Source: Bacillota bacterium
Lineage (GTDB): Bacteria > Bacillota > Clostridia > Lachnospirales > Lachnospiraceae
Length of the DNA stretch: 64,000 bases
Reading direction: 5' to 3'
Assembly (NCBI GenBank): GCA_023439125.1
Contig: JAEXOU010000005.1
Location: 310,001-374,000, forward strand
A program made the translations under genes and the position numbers. The notes under the pieces were generated by a model. The model was not told where the DNA came from, ran no database searches, and worked only from the letters and a program-made list of their open reading frames with translations. Shown piece by piece: positions 9,114 to 19,478 of the stretch. Every line of letters begins with the position of its first letter. Position 1 is the first letter of the stretch.

Positions 9114-9190
9114 ATATATGAAAATATATGAAGATGAAATGTAAGAAGAAAGAAGATTATATACAATAGAAAGGCGTGACTGAGTGAGCC

Positions 9191-12100
9191 ATGGGGATCT
9201 TTTCAAAACTCTTCGGAAAGAGTAAGGATGAAAACGTAAAGCAATCAACTCCACTAGAAATTACGAATCCGGAGTGTAGGAATTTATTAGAATTAAAAAC
9301 TTTTGTAGAGTTGCTTTTGAATGGAACGCATTATGTTCCGAGAAGCGAATATTTGACAGGGGTTAATAAGTATAAAGGAACTATCGAGTATTTTACTGTA
9401 TTGAATAACAGTAGAATGCTTGGTGTTTTTTGCATCCAAAATGGTATTTCAGAAGAGATAGTGCAAGACACAATCGCCCGTTATCAGAATATAACACATA
9501 TTATTGATGACGCTAATGAAAAGTATATTCAATCTTGTATGAAAAAAGAGAAAGAATACCTTGATGATATTCTTCGAAAGGTTGATCCTAATGTATCACT
9601 TGATGAAGATCAAAGGAATGTTGTCCTTACAGATGAAGATTACTGCCTTGTTATAGCTGGAGCTGGTGCGGGTAAAACTACAACAGTTGCTGCGAAGGTG
9701 AAGTATCTTGTAGATAAGAAAGGGATAGATCCAAGCCAAATCTTGGTTGTTTCATTTACGAATAAAGCTGTTAATGAATTGAAGGAAAAAATCCAAGGTG
9801 CATTAGGCATACAGTGTCCAATTGCGACATTTCATTCTACTGGAAATGCAATTATTCATAAGAATGCACCGGATGAAAAGTTAAATATTGTTGATAATTC
9901 GAAATTATATTTTATTATCAGAGATTATTTTCGTGGATCAATTTTGCAAAATGAGAGCGTTGTTAATAACCTGATAATGTTTTTTGCATCTTATTTTGAC
10001 GCTCCATATGAGGGTGATGATTTAAATGTGTTTTTTAACAATATAGCTAAAGCCAATTTTTCTACTATGCGGAGTGATTTAGAAGACTTCAAACGAGATG
10101 TAATAGATGCCAGAACTAAGAAATCAGTGACTATACAGAATGAAATCCTACGTTCACATCAAGAAGTAGAAATAGCTAATTATTTATATCTGAATAATAT
10201 TGATTATGATTATGAGCCAATTTATCAGTATCATATTGAGTATTCTCATAAGCCGTATACTCCTGATTTTGTTATATATCAGGGAGATAGAATGGCGTAT
10301 ATTGAGCATTTTGGTATCACGGAAAATGGAGAGCATGACAGATATAGTGTGGATGAAATCGAACAGTACAAGAAAGCAGTTAAAGATAAGATTCTGCTTC
10401 ATAGGCAGCATGGAACTACACTAATTTATACATTCTCTGCATATAAGGACCGAAGACCATTAACTGTGCATCTTAAGGAGGAGCTCGAGGCTAAAGGGTT
10501 TATATTAAAAACTCGTTCAAACAAAGAGGTAATGGAGATGCTGATTGCTGGTGAGGAGAATCGTTATGTTAGAAAACTGATTAATCTTATTTGCAGATTT
10601 ATTTCGAATTTTAAAGTGAATGGATACAATGCGGATGAATTTAATCGAATGTATCATTCTACTCATAATGTAAGAAGTCGCTTATTCTTGGAAATTTGTC
10701 ATGATTGCTATCTTGAGTATGACAGATGGCTTAAAGAGAACAAAGCAGTAGATTTTGAGGATATGATAAATGAGTCTGCAAGATTGTTACGCGAAGTTAA
10801 GGAAATGAAGCAAAAACTTGATTTTAAGTATGTAATTGTAGATGAGTATCAGGATATTTCGAGACAGAGATTTGATCTTACTAAAGCACTTTCTGAGGTG
10901 ACTGATGCAAAGATTATTGCTGTTGGAGATGACTGGCAGTCCATCTATGCATTTAGTGGATCTGATATTTCACTGTTTACAAAGTTTTCTGAGAAGATGG
11001 GCTATGCAAAGATGCTTAAAATTGTTAAAACATATCGTAACTCTCAAGATGTCATTGACATAGCAGGTAACTTTATTCAAAAGAATTCTGAACAGATAGG
11101 TAAGCGCTTGGTTTCGCCTAAAAATATAACGGATCCAGTAGTTATATATACCTATGATAGTACTTCAAAGGGCACTAATGGAGATAGACGAAGTGGTGTT
11201 AACTTCTCAGTAGCTCATGCTGTGGAGGTAGCATTAAATCAGTTGCTGATATATAAAAAGAAGGAAGGGAAAGAACCGGGAACAATCCTTCTGTTAGGAC
11301 GATATGCATTTGATGGTGATCATTTAGAAAAATCGGGTCTTTTTGAATATATAAATAAGGGTAGTAAGATAAAGAGTGTTAAATATCCCAAATTAGATAT
11401 TACTTTTATGACTGCACATTCTTCAAAAGGACTAGGATATGATGATGTAATAATAGTCAACGGTAAGAATGAGACCTATGGCTTTCCTTCGAAGATAGAG
11501 GATGATCCTGTTTTGGCCTTTGTTATTAAGGGAGACAGATCAATTGATTATGCAGAGGAAAGACGTTTATTCTATGTTGCGATGACAAGGACAAAAAATC
11601 GTGTTTTCTTTGTTGCTCCAGAACAAAATCCATCAGAGTTCTTGCTGGAGATAAAGCGTGATTACAAAAATGTTATTTTACGTGGTAACTGGAATGAGGA
11701 AGAGCCTCAGAGCTTTGTAAAGAAGGCATGTCCATTATGTGGATATCCAATGCAACTAAAATATAAGAAAGCTTACGGACTTAGATTATATATTTGTTCT
11801 AACGAGCCTGAAATATGCGGTTTCATGACTAATGATATCAAGGGTGGGAAACTTACAATACAAAAATGTGACAAATGCCGTGATGGATATTTGATTGTTA
11901 AACTGGGCAAGGACAGTGGATATTTTCTTGGATGTACAAATTATAAGAATAATGGTACAGGCTGTAATAATTCTATAAGCAAAAAATTTTATTACGATCA
12001 GATGGGCTATGAAATGGAGATAGAACAGCAAAAAGACACACAGATGAGTGTTCCTGCTAATAATACTAATAATGTATCTGATACTAGAACAAAGCCTGTT

Positions 12101-12559
12101 GTACCAAGTACTCAAAACATTAAAGATACAGTTCCTACAGACAATTTTGTTGAAATTTTCCGTGCTAATATAGCACCTGTAGTTTATAGTTTATGGGATT
12201 TAAATGACGTGGTGTACCATACATTAAAAGCACTTCAGAACGTGAGCCGCGTTAGATACTATGGTGTAACAATGCTGGTGGATGTACTTAAAGGTAGTAA
12301 TAATAAGAGAATATTCGATAATAAGCTAGACAAGTTACCAGAATTCGGAATGTATAAAGATATGCCCCGAGATACAGTGCAGAACATTGTGGATTGGCTT
12401 ATTAAGGAACATTACATTTTGAAAACAAAAGAGAATTATCCAGTTTTGCATTCTACATATGAAGGACTTCATTATAGCGAAAGTATAACGGAAAAGAAAT
12501 TAAACAAATTAAAAAAGTATATTGAGACAGATCTAATATTCTTTAATACAGTAGATTAA
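9191..12559 (+). CDS. UvrD-family helicase with inserted nuclease fold, zinc fingers and RecQ-like tail
   Basis: 1122-aa superfamily 1 DNA helicase, helicase IV-like. After a 130-aa N-terminal domain come the Q motif LDEDQRNVVLT and Walker A AGAGAGKT (156-163). A PD-(D/E)XK-like insertion has TPDFVIYQ (Asp359) and YIEHFG (Glu372), though the usual Lys is replaced. Then come Walker B VDEYQD (550-555), VGDDWQSIYAFSG and VAMTRTKNRVFF. The C terminus carries two C4-type fingers (CPLCGYP from about 847; CDKCRDG) and a winged-helix-like end (TVQNIVDWLIKEHYILKTK) as in RecQ. The ribosome site is poor. It lies 77 nt after recQ. Probable roles are repair or anti-phage defence. Confidence 0.85.
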   Translation: MGIFSKLFGKSKDENVKQSTPLEITNPECRNLLELKTFVELLLNGTHYVPRSEYLTGVNKYKGTIEYFTVLNNSRMLGVFCIQNGISEEIVQDTIARYQNITHIIDDANEKYIQSCMKKEKEYLDDILRKVDPNVSLDEDQRNVVLTDEDYCLVIAGAGAGKTTTVAAKVKYLVDKKGIDPSQILVVSFTNKAVNELKEKIQGALGIQCPIATFHSTGNAIIHKNAPDEKLNIVDNSKLYFIIRDYFRGSILQNESVVNNLIMFFASYFDAPYEGDDLNVFFNNIAKANFSTMRSDLEDFKRDVIDARTKKSVTIQNEILRSHQEVEIANYLYLNNIDYDYEPIYQYHIEYSHKPYTPDFVIYQGDRMAYIEHFGITENGEHDRYSVDEIEQYKKAVKDKILLHRQHGTTLIYTFSAYKDRRPLTVHLKEELEAKGFILKTRSNKEVMEMLIAGEENRYVRKLINLICRFISNFKVNGYNADEFNRMYHSTHNVRSRLFLEICHDCYLEYDRWLKENKAVDFEDMINESARLLREVKEMKQKLDFKYVIVDEYQDISRQRFDLTKALSEVTDAKIIAVGDDWQSIYAFSGSDISLFTKFSEKMGYAKMLKIVKTYRNSQDVIDIAGNFIQKNSEQIGKRLVSPKNITDPVVIYTYDSTSKGTNGDRRSGVNFSVAHAVEVALNQLLIYKKKEGKEPGTILLLGRYAFDGDHLEKSGLFEYINKGSKIKSVKYPKLDITFMTAHSSKGLGYDDVIIVNGKNETYGFPSKIEDDPVLAFVIKGDRSIDYAEERRLFYVAMTRTKNRVFFVAPEQNPSEFLLEIKRDYKNVILRGNWNEEEPQSFVKKACPLCGYPMQLKYKKAYGLRLYICSNEPEICGFMTNDIKGGKLTIQKCDKCRDGYLIVKLGKDSGYFLGCTNYKNNGTGCNNSISKKFYYDQMGYEMEIEQQKDTQMSVPANNTNNVSDTRTKPVVPSTQNIKDTVPTDNFVEIFRANIAPVVYSLWDLNDVVYHTLKALQNVSRVRYYGVTMLVDVLKGSNNKRIFDNKLDKLPEFGMYKDMPRDTVQNIVDWLIKEHYILKTKENYPVLHSTYEGLHYSESITEKKLNKLKKYIETDLIFFNTVD

Positions 12560-12700
12560 AGTTAAGATGACTTTAGGGACAGTCTTAAGATGAGTGAGAT
12601 AGTAGGGGTATGATATATCCGTATGTACATTAGTCATAGAGAATTTTCATTTAGATCTGTAATGGGTAAAGGAATAAAATAAAATTAAGGGGGATTTGAC

Positions 12701-13768
12701 ATGCAATTTAAAAATGTAACGGGTAAGAACAAGGTAATATATGAGGGGATGTGGGGAAAGTTTGAGTTTCCTGAGGTGTTAAAGATTGAGCCTACTTCTA
12801 ATGGCAAATCTACAACATATAAAATTGCTGGTGAACCAGGGGTTAATGGTGAAACAATTCAAAAGGCTTTTTCTATTAATAATAAGGAACTATTCGAGAA
12901 TCAATACCATAAGGTTGTAAGTGGAAATGGAGATGAGGCGAAGAAAATATTAACTCTGCATTCATCATCAAGGTGTGCAATACTATGTTTTTATCATATT
13001 GATTCAACCCATACCGTCACATTGAATTTAAACGGACGAGATGTAGAATTTAATTTCTCTACCTTTGAATTTAAGAATCCAGTGATCGGATATCCGTCCA
13101 ATATGGATGTAGTTTTGGTTAGTAGTGATCGAAAGGTCGTACTTTTTCTTGAATCTAAATTTTCTGAGTATTACATAAATGCAACAAAACACAGTGCCCA
13201 TATTAGCAAAAGCTATGAAGAATATGAGTTTAGCAAGCAGTTTTATACTTCTGAGATGTTAAATTTCCTAGAAATTAGGAAGGAATACGTTACCGTCACG
13301 AAGAAAGACAAAGGAGGAGAAGAAAAACAACAAGAGGTCATGGTTCTTTTTTCCATGGACGACTCTGAGATATATCTGGATGGATTTAAGCAAATGATCA
13401 GTCATTATGTAGGTGTTAGAAGACGATTGAGTGGGGCTTGTATTAAGTCAGATGTTGAGAATGATATTGCAACAACAATACTTGATGTGATTAAGAAACC
13501 AGACAGTAAAGTTTATTTGGGAGAAATACTTTTTGATACTTTTACTATTCCTAATGATTGCAATGATGAATTGCATCCAAAGAAAATGCTAGAAAAATAT
13601 TCAGAGTTGTACCACAAGCTAGCAAAAGCTATGAATCAACAAATAAAGTTGGATGGAATACAAGATAAGTTTGAAGTATTGCCATTTGATTTAAAATATT
13701 CTGAGTTTATGAGATGTAACCCTCACATTGAACCAGCTACTTTATCTTTTTATGGAATAAAGGAGTAA
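12701..13768 (+). CDS. Predicted PD-(D/E)XK nuclease-like protein
   Basis: 355-aa cytoplasmic protein I cannot assign to a named family. The middle region has NPVIGYPSNMDVVLVSS followed by KVVLFLESKFSEYY, i.e. Asp, a beta-hairpin and ExK, the core of the restriction-endonuclease-like fold; this would make it a metal-dependent DNase. Its N-terminal part is beta-rich and its C-terminal part ends PATLSFYGIKE. AAGGGGGA sits about 10 nt before the ATG. It follows the UvrD-like helicase by 141 nt on the same strand, so a helicase-nuclease partnership is plausible. The fold call is inference from the motif only. Confidence 0.55.
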   Translation: MQFKNVTGKNKVIYEGMWGKFEFPEVLKIEPTSNGKSTTYKIAGEPGVNGETIQKAFSINNKELFENQYHKVVSGNGDEAKKILTLHSSSRCAILCFYHIDSTHTVTLNLNGRDVEFNFSTFEFKNPVIGYPSNMDVVLVSSDRKVVLFLESKFSEYYINATKHSAHISKSYEEYEFSKQFYTSEMLNFLEIRKEYVTVTKKDKGGEEKQQEVMVLFSMDDSEIYLDGFKQMISHYVGVRRRLSGACIKSDVENDIATTILDVIKKPDSKVYLGEILFDTFTIPNDCNDELHPKKMLEKYSELYHKLAKAMNQQIKLDGIQDKFEVLPFDLKYSEFMRCNPHIEPATLSFYGIKE

Positions 13769-13968
13769 ATGAATAACTATGCTAATGATGATGAAGCTAT
13801 TAGCTTAGTGAATGGTATAGTCATGCATCAATAATTAAAGATTAGGCTCTGTTAAATTTGAGCGAGCTCTTTTGCGAGTGATGGTTTTTGAACTTGTTCA
13901 AGGACATGCCCTATATACAACCATCTTCTTGACTTTCAGTCAAAAAGCATTCCTCGCTTTCAGCTCGG

Positions 13969-14214
13969 TCAATTGGGATTTATCTCTATCCCCGTCTGAA
14001 TAAACTTAATAAATTTAGAAGTTTCTCTTTTAACGAATTTTGTATTACTGCCTGGTGCCAGCACAATTACGCGATCTGGATTGACTACATGATCGAAGAT
14101 ATTCTGCGGATTGTCATTAAATACTTTATCATTTGGTGAATCCATTGTTCCCCAATGAATAAGTACAAGCTTCGCATCAGGATATGTATTGGCTAGTTTG
14201 TATGTATCAGAGCG
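13969..14214 (-). pseudogene. Metallo-beta-lactamase-fold hydrolase fragment
   Basis: About 80 codons on the minus strand resemble the C-terminal part of an MBL-fold metallohydrolase: YPDAKLVLIHWGTMDSP, NPDRVIVLAPG. The metal-binding HxHxDH part is absent. The fragment stops abruptly at the 14215-14237 palindrome, beyond which IS30-type sequence begins, so the gene was cut there by insertion or deletion. The + strand stretch 13769-13968 on its other side contains no gene I can recognise. Confidence 0.5.
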
Positions 14215-14237
14215 CACCACCGGCTAAGCCGGTGGTG
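14215..14237. repeat. Perfect 11-bp palindromic hairpin
   Basis: CACCACCGGCT and AGCCGGTGGTG flank a single A. The GC-rich palindrome lies exactly at the junction between the metallohydrolase fragment and the IS30 remnant. Hairpins of this kind occur at IS200/IS605-type ends and in REP-like elements; no such transposase is present, so its origin is unclear. Confidence 0.6.
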
Positions 14238-15318
14238 TTGATTTATGTGACTCATCATAAGTGATATATCTTCCTGAGTATATCCATCAAATGAAGTACC
14301 CTTAGGCACGATATAATGTATGTATTCATGGTTCTTTTCTATCATGTCTTTTTGCCAGGAACAGTTTGGATGACAGTAGTAAATCTTCGTTCTATTTTTC
14401 CATTACAGTCGAACTCCAATCTGTCTGTATCTTGAAACTCCGTACCATTGTATGTCAGGATTATAGGAAAGAGATTCTGAAATCTTTTGATTACTAGTAT
14501 GCTGTAAGGTAATCAAAAATCTCATTCACACATTTCTGGATCTTTTCCTCTATCAATAATGCAAGCATCATGCTGCAGCTTCTAAAAAGTAGTATAAGCA
14601 GTACTTTTCCCCCTTTCTGTCCTTCGACAGTAGTCCTAACCTTGTAGCTCGTTTAGTGGCCTTGGGAATAGTTCTTGATTTCCTAGGCTTGTATTTTACT
14701 TTTCTCGGAAGATCCCCATTTCTGGCTGTGAAAACCTTGAGATCAATATACTTGTAAAGAGTACGTCGAGAACATCCTAGTTCCTTTTTGTGGCTGGCGT
14801 AGATGTGTGACAAAGTCTGCCCTTTTCTAAGAAGAGAGGACACGATTATGTCCATTTCTTGCATTTTTTCCGTCTGATTGATCTCCTCTCTAGATGAACT
14901 CAGAAGCTCATGGTAAGAATCGTCTACATACTTAGCTATATAAATCCATCGGTTTTTAGGCCAACAGGTGAGACTTTTGCATGAATTATAAACATAAGGA
15001 GCTTTCTGAATCTTTTTACATTCTTGAATTTCATACAAAGCACATAGATGGTAGCATTTACTACAGTCCCTGCAGTTTTTGTGACACTAGATATTTTTAC
15101 ATAAATGTTGAATTTGACAGGTTTTAAATGAATACAATTTGGTTTTCTTGCTTTCCATGTTGATGTTTAAGAGTACGGTGTTTTCGGATCTCATTTGATA
15201 CACTAGAGGGATCTTTTTTGATAGATAAAGCTATCGAAAAGTTTGTATGATGTTCAATCCCTGTTCAATCGCAATGCGATCACTTAATGTTAAATGTTTA
15301 TGGTTGCTTTTCGTTCAT
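14238..15318 (-). pseudogene. IS30-family transposase, broken by frameshifts
   Basis: Read on the minus strand from about 15318, successive frames give HLTLSDRIAIEQGLNIIQTF, then DPSSVSNEIRKHR (the N-terminal helix-turn-helix), then a cysteine-containing stretch around CSKCYHLCALYEIQ, then a 156-codon open piece (14568-15038) ending in a C-terminal GEKYCLYYFLEAAA. Below 14568 further frames keep the catalytic-core sequence: a TYNGTEF-like piece and EKNHEYIHYIVPKGTSFDGY followed by LMMSHIN. At least four frame changes or stops separate these pieces. The order and motifs match IS30-type DDE transposases, so this is a dead element. It separates the recQ/UvrD cluster from the next helicase pair. 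Confidence 0.75.
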
Positions 15319-15584
15319 CCTCTTTCTGCACAGGCAGACAACCTAATTGTATTATAGATGAAAATATGTAGAAGTAAAATCAGGTATATAGAGGAGGCTG
15401 GAATTTAGTTGTACAATCTGAAATTTTCTTTTTCATTTTAGAATGTTTTATATTATATGTTGAAATATGTTTAATTTACCCTTATTATGGTATAATATAG
15501 GAAAGGAAATAAGCATTAACAATTTAACATCTGAGTTATAGTGGGAAAATAGAGTATTTCAATTTTTATAGATGAGGGAAAACG
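15319..15584. other. AT-rich intergenic stretch without a recognisable gene
   Basis: No open frame of note. A promoter-like TATAAT preceded by ATGG lies at about 15491-15496, and AAGGAAA follows. Otherwise I see nothing that can be assigned. Confidence 0.4.
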
Positions 15585-15911
15585 ATGAGGATATTTCAAA
15601 ATTTAAAGATTATTGTTTAGGTCAATAATGAGTTTATTTCTGCAGAACGTTATTTAAAATAAGATAATGAAATAGAAATTTTTAAGTTAGGAAGAGTTTG
15701 CGAAAAAATAGTTGTCCGAGGTGATACAGCTGACGCTGAGAAACCAAAATCGGCAGAATCAAAACAGGTCGTTGAAGAACAAGTAGGAGGGCCTGAAATG
15801 TTAGGTCGATTGTTGGAGATATAGTAGGTCCGAGATTTGAATGCAATAATTTAATAGAAGAAATAAAATACTTATGGAGGATAGCAAATGAAATTAATTA
15901 TTTACAAAGGT
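15585..15911 (+). pseudogene. Decayed small gene of unknown family
   Basis: Pieces in different frames read MRIFQNLKIIV, then NNEFISAERYL, DNEIEIFKLGRVCEKIVVRG, EQVGGPEMLG and, after another shift, GDIVGPRFECNNLIEEIKYL. The codon-like continuity across stops indicates a once-intact protein with at least three lesions. I do not recognise the family. The final frame runs into the start of the 1196-aa helicase at 15888, whose own ATG has a GGAGGA site, so the remnant and the helicase start overlap. Confidence 0.4.
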
Positions 15912-18900
15912 TTTAGTATTGATTTTTTGTCAGAGATAAAAGAAACTCCTTTGGTTGATACTGAAATAAGGGAAAAGGTGAATGTCCTTAAGTTTGACAA
16001 GAAAACACGAAAAATGCTTGATATGGCACTTTTGTCGTTAGAGGAGTCAGAGAGTATTTGGGCAACATATGAAGAATACACGTTGATTAAAAATCGAGTG
16101 GATGATGCGATTGAAGAAGATGGGCTAGAATTAGTAATTTTTACGAATAACATGTATCCGGATTATTATCCATTGCCTTTTGAATTGTCAACAGGATTAG
16201 TAGCTGAGATAGAGAGAAGTTTGAATTCAGATTCTATTGATGATTGCAGTGACGAATGTCAGAGCTATCTTACGGTTTACAATACCTTTGTGGATGTCGA
16301 AGGAATATTTTACGGCAGTTTTTATAACTATGAGTATGAAAAAGAAGCAAAAGTTTGTATCAAACCTTATTATTTGAGTCAAATATCTATCGAGGAGATA
16401 CAAGATGATAACCGATTTGATCTTTTTATTAATGAGGACATCGACACATATTTGAGAGATCTATCAAGAATAAAGGAAGTGAAGCCTACTGTTATTGGAT
16501 TAAAAATGACGGATGGCTTAGTTTCTAAGCGCATTTTTTCATCACTGCAAGCTTTTTGTGTTGCTAATGGGATAAGGTTGACCAGATTCAATGAACAAGT
16601 TGAAGAAGATTTAGAGAGAGAACAAGAGCTTATTAGCATAGCCAAAGATGATATTCATATTTCTGACTTTTCTGGATTTAGATCCATTAAATTCTATAAG
16701 AATCCTGATATTGATAAGGAAACTGTTGAGATATCGCAATCAACATTGATTCAGGAAATTATTTGTCAAGCAGAAAATTCATATGACGATTTCAAAGGAC
16801 ATTCTTTCAGAGATATTTTCATTACTGCGTCAACTGGTGCGGGAAAATCTATTATGTTTCAGATTCCAGCAATTTACCTTGCAAAACACTATCATAAATT
16901 AACTATTATCATAGAACCTGTTAAGGCTCTCATGCAGGATCAAAAGGAAAAATTAAATAAAAATGGTTATACAAGGGTTGAGGCATTCAATTCTGATTTG
17001 ATTTCCCAAGTAGAAAAAGAAGCTGTGCTGAAGCGAATCAAGGATGGTGAAGTTGATTTATTGTATCTTAGTCCTGAAACATTATTATCATACTCTATTG
17101 AAACAATAATAGGAGATAGAGATATAGGACTCTTGATAATTGATGAGGCTCACATTGTTACTACATGGGGAATGGGATTTAGACCTGACTACTGGTATCT
17201 TGGTGGATATATTAATAGATTACGTAATCAGATTCAGACTACAGCGGGTAAGGCTAGAAAGACTTATAATTTCCCTATTTGTGCATTTACTGCAACTGCA
17301 ATAAATGGTGGAGTTGACGATTCTGTTAGTGATACAGTTATTAGTCTTTATATGGAAAATCCAGTTAAATTTATTGGCTATGTCAGAAGAGATGATATTG
17401 GTTTTGATATAGTTAAGCGAGAAACACAAAAGCTTCCGCAGGCAACATATGAGACTCAGAAGACAGAGACAATGACTACTCGTATTATGAAATGGCTTGC
17501 TTCAAATGAGAAAACAATCGTTTACTTTCCATACGCGCAAAATGCATTTGATGCATCTAGAGGTGTCAGGGGATTTGCAGGAATAAAAACGGATCCTCGT
17601 ATTGGTGTGTATACAGGTAAGAATGTGGACGAACTTAATACTGAGACTTTTAATGAAAAAAAGAGAGAAACTTTTGAAAAATTTAGAACTGGTGAACAGC
17701 CAATTATGTATGCAACAAAGGCATTTGGAATGGGCGTTGATATAGATGATGTTCAGAACGTATATCATTACGCCACATCTGGAAATCTTTGCGATTATGT
17801 GCAGGAAATTGGTCGTGCTGCGCGGAAACCGGGAATGAATGGTGTTGCTATGACTGATTATTTCTATAATGATATGACTTATATGAATAAACTGTTTGGC
17901 ATGTCTCAGATTAGACAATATCAGATTAAGAAAGTTCTTGAAGGAATATATGATGTGTTCAAGAGCAAAAAAGGATCAAGAAGTTTTCTTATTTCACCTC
18001 AATCATTTACATATATTTTTAATGGGAAGGGGATCAAAGATGAAGGACAATGTATCAATAAACTTAAAACATGTTTATTGATGCTTGAAAAGGATTTTTA
18101 TGACAAATATAACTTCAAGGTTATAATTTCTAGGCCACAGAGCGTATTCACAAAAGCGTATGTTGTTATTGATAAAAATCATGAAGACGTTGTCCTGAAA
18201 TCTGAATACGGAAAATGCTTTAAGTTTTTGAGCCAGGGGCGATATCATGAAGTTCGACCTAATGGTTCTTTGTTGAGCGATACAGGCGATGTATATACCC
18301 TCGACTTAAAACAGGTTTGGGAGGAATTCCATCAGAATATTTCATTCCCACAGTTTAAGTATTGGTATTTTAACGATTCTTCAACTGCCAAAGATAAGAT
18401 TGCTATTATGCCTTCTGTGAGAAAGTATTTTTCACCAAGACAGAAGGTCAATATAGAGGCACGTGGAGACTTGATATTAAGCGAAATACGAGAGAAAATC
18501 CTTGATGATTTTGAGTACATTGGGAATACTTTGTATTCTGAATTTGGTAATGGTTATTTTACCATAGATGATTTTGTTCGTGTAATACGTGAAAAATACG
18601 GAATGACGCAAGCAAGAATTATTGCCAACTCTTTGTTTGATTTAGTTGATCCTAACATGACTTGCGTGAAGAGAAGAAGCAATGATGCATCTTCAAAAGA
18701 TTTTTTTACTTTGTCCAATGGAAATTTTAAAGAATACATGCGAAAGGCAATAATAAAATCCCTTATTGTTTATAATATTACGAAAAGTGATGAATCTAGT
18801 TACTCGAGCTACATGAATATTGCGAACGATGAATGGTCAAATATAGCACTTAAATTATTATCTATATTTGATTACATTTCATATGAAATTTTAGGCGGCG

Positions 18901-19478
18901 AAGAGCCGGAGATTTTCATTCGTTTGAATGATCCACAAAAGATAAAAAATATTGTCCTTGGAAATACTTACTATTCTAATAATTATGTCAATCGTGCAAA
19001 GCAAAAACACGATAGAGATGTTAATGTTTTGCTTAGGTTCTTTAATTATTTGAGTTCGGACATAGAACGTTGGGATTATATTGAAAATTATTTCTTGGGG
19101 TATGATGTCCTTTGTGTAGATGAACCAAAAGAATCAGTTAGATTAGTAGCAATGTCAAAAGCTATAGATAAGGAAAAATCCTATCCAACGCATCAATATA
19201 AGACTTGGTCCGATCTCGATCTGTTCTTTGACGAAAATGATCACATTATTATTGATAAGATTGCATCACTTGATGTCAGAATTCCTGAGTATTTAAGTAC
19301 TGTATTAAAGAAGTCTGATTGGGGTGATAATATTCTGATGTCGTGGCCAACTAAGAATGTTCTTATTTGTCAGCAAGACACTGTAGATCACATTATTGCA
19401 GGATTCAAGAAAAAAGGCTGGGTAGCATATAGAATTTATGAAGTTGATTATGATGAGATAAAAGAGGTACTTAAATAA
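15888..19478 (+). CDS. Large RecQ-like DEAH helicase
   Basis: 1196-aa superfamily 2 helicase. About 300 N-terminal residues have no recognisable domain. Then come Walker A TGAGKS (316-321) in ITASTGAGKSIMFQIP, DEAH (419-422) in IIDEAHIVTTWGMGFRPDYW, AFTATA, ATKAFGMGVDIDDVQNVYHY and motif VI QEIGRAAR (639-646); the wording is RecQ-like, but the zinc cluster and HRDC are not evident. The C-terminal 500 residues are unrecognised. GGAGG lies about 8 nt before the ATG. The stop shares its last base with the ATG of the next gene (TAATG), so translation is coupled to a NERD nuclease/helicase. Probably an anti-foreign-DNA machine (inference). Confidence 0.82.
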   Translation: MKLIIYKGFSIDFLSEIKETPLVDTEIREKVNVLKFDKKTRKMLDMALLSLEESESIWATYEEYTLIKNRVDDAIEEDGLELVIFTNNMYPDYYPLPFELSTGLVAEIERSLNSDSIDDCSDECQSYLTVYNTFVDVEGIFYGSFYNYEYEKEAKVCIKPYYLSQISIEEIQDDNRFDLFINEDIDTYLRDLSRIKEVKPTVIGLKMTDGLVSKRIFSSLQAFCVANGIRLTRFNEQVEEDLEREQELISIAKDDIHISDFSGFRSIKFYKNPDIDKETVEISQSTLIQEIICQAENSYDDFKGHSFRDIFITASTGAGKSIMFQIPAIYLAKHYHKLTIIIEPVKALMQDQKEKLNKNGYTRVEAFNSDLISQVEKEAVLKRIKDGEVDLLYLSPETLLSYSIETIIGDRDIGLLIIDEAHIVTTWGMGFRPDYWYLGGYINRLRNQIQTTAGKARKTYNFPICAFTATAINGGVDDSVSDTVISLYMENPVKFIGYVRRDDIGFDIVKRETQKLPQATYETQKTETMTTRIMKWLASNEKTIVYFPYAQNAFDASRGVRGFAGIKTDPRIGVYTGKNVDELNTETFNEKKRETFEKFRTGEQPIMYATKAFGMGVDIDDVQNVYHYATSGNLCDYVQEIGRAARKPGMNGVAMTDYFYNDMTYMNKLFGMSQIRQYQIKKVLEGIYDVFKSKKGSRSFLISPQSFTYIFNGKGIKDEGQCINKLKTCLLMLEKDFYDKYNFKVIISRPQSVFTKAYVVIDKNHEDVVLKSEYGKCFKFLSQGRYHEVRPNGSLLSDTGDVYTLDLKQVWEEFHQNISFPQFKYWYFNDSSTAKDKIAIMPSVRKYFSPRQKVNIEARGDLILSEIREKILDDFEYIGNTLYSEFGNGYFTIDDFVRVIREKYGMTQARIIANSLFDLVDPNMTCVKRRSNDASSKDFFTLSNGNFKEYMRKAIIKSLIVYNITKSDESSYSSYMNIANDEWSNIALKLLSIFDYISYEILGGEEPEIFIRLNDPQKIKNIVLGNTYYSNNYVNRAKQKHDRDVNVLLRFFNYLSSDIERWDYIENYFLGYDVLCVDEPKESVRLVAMSKAIDKEKSYPTHQYKTWSDLDLFFDENDHIIIDKIASLDVRIPEYLSTVLKKSDWGDNILMSWPTKNVLICQQDTVDHIIAGFKKKGWVAYRIYEVDYDEIKEVLK

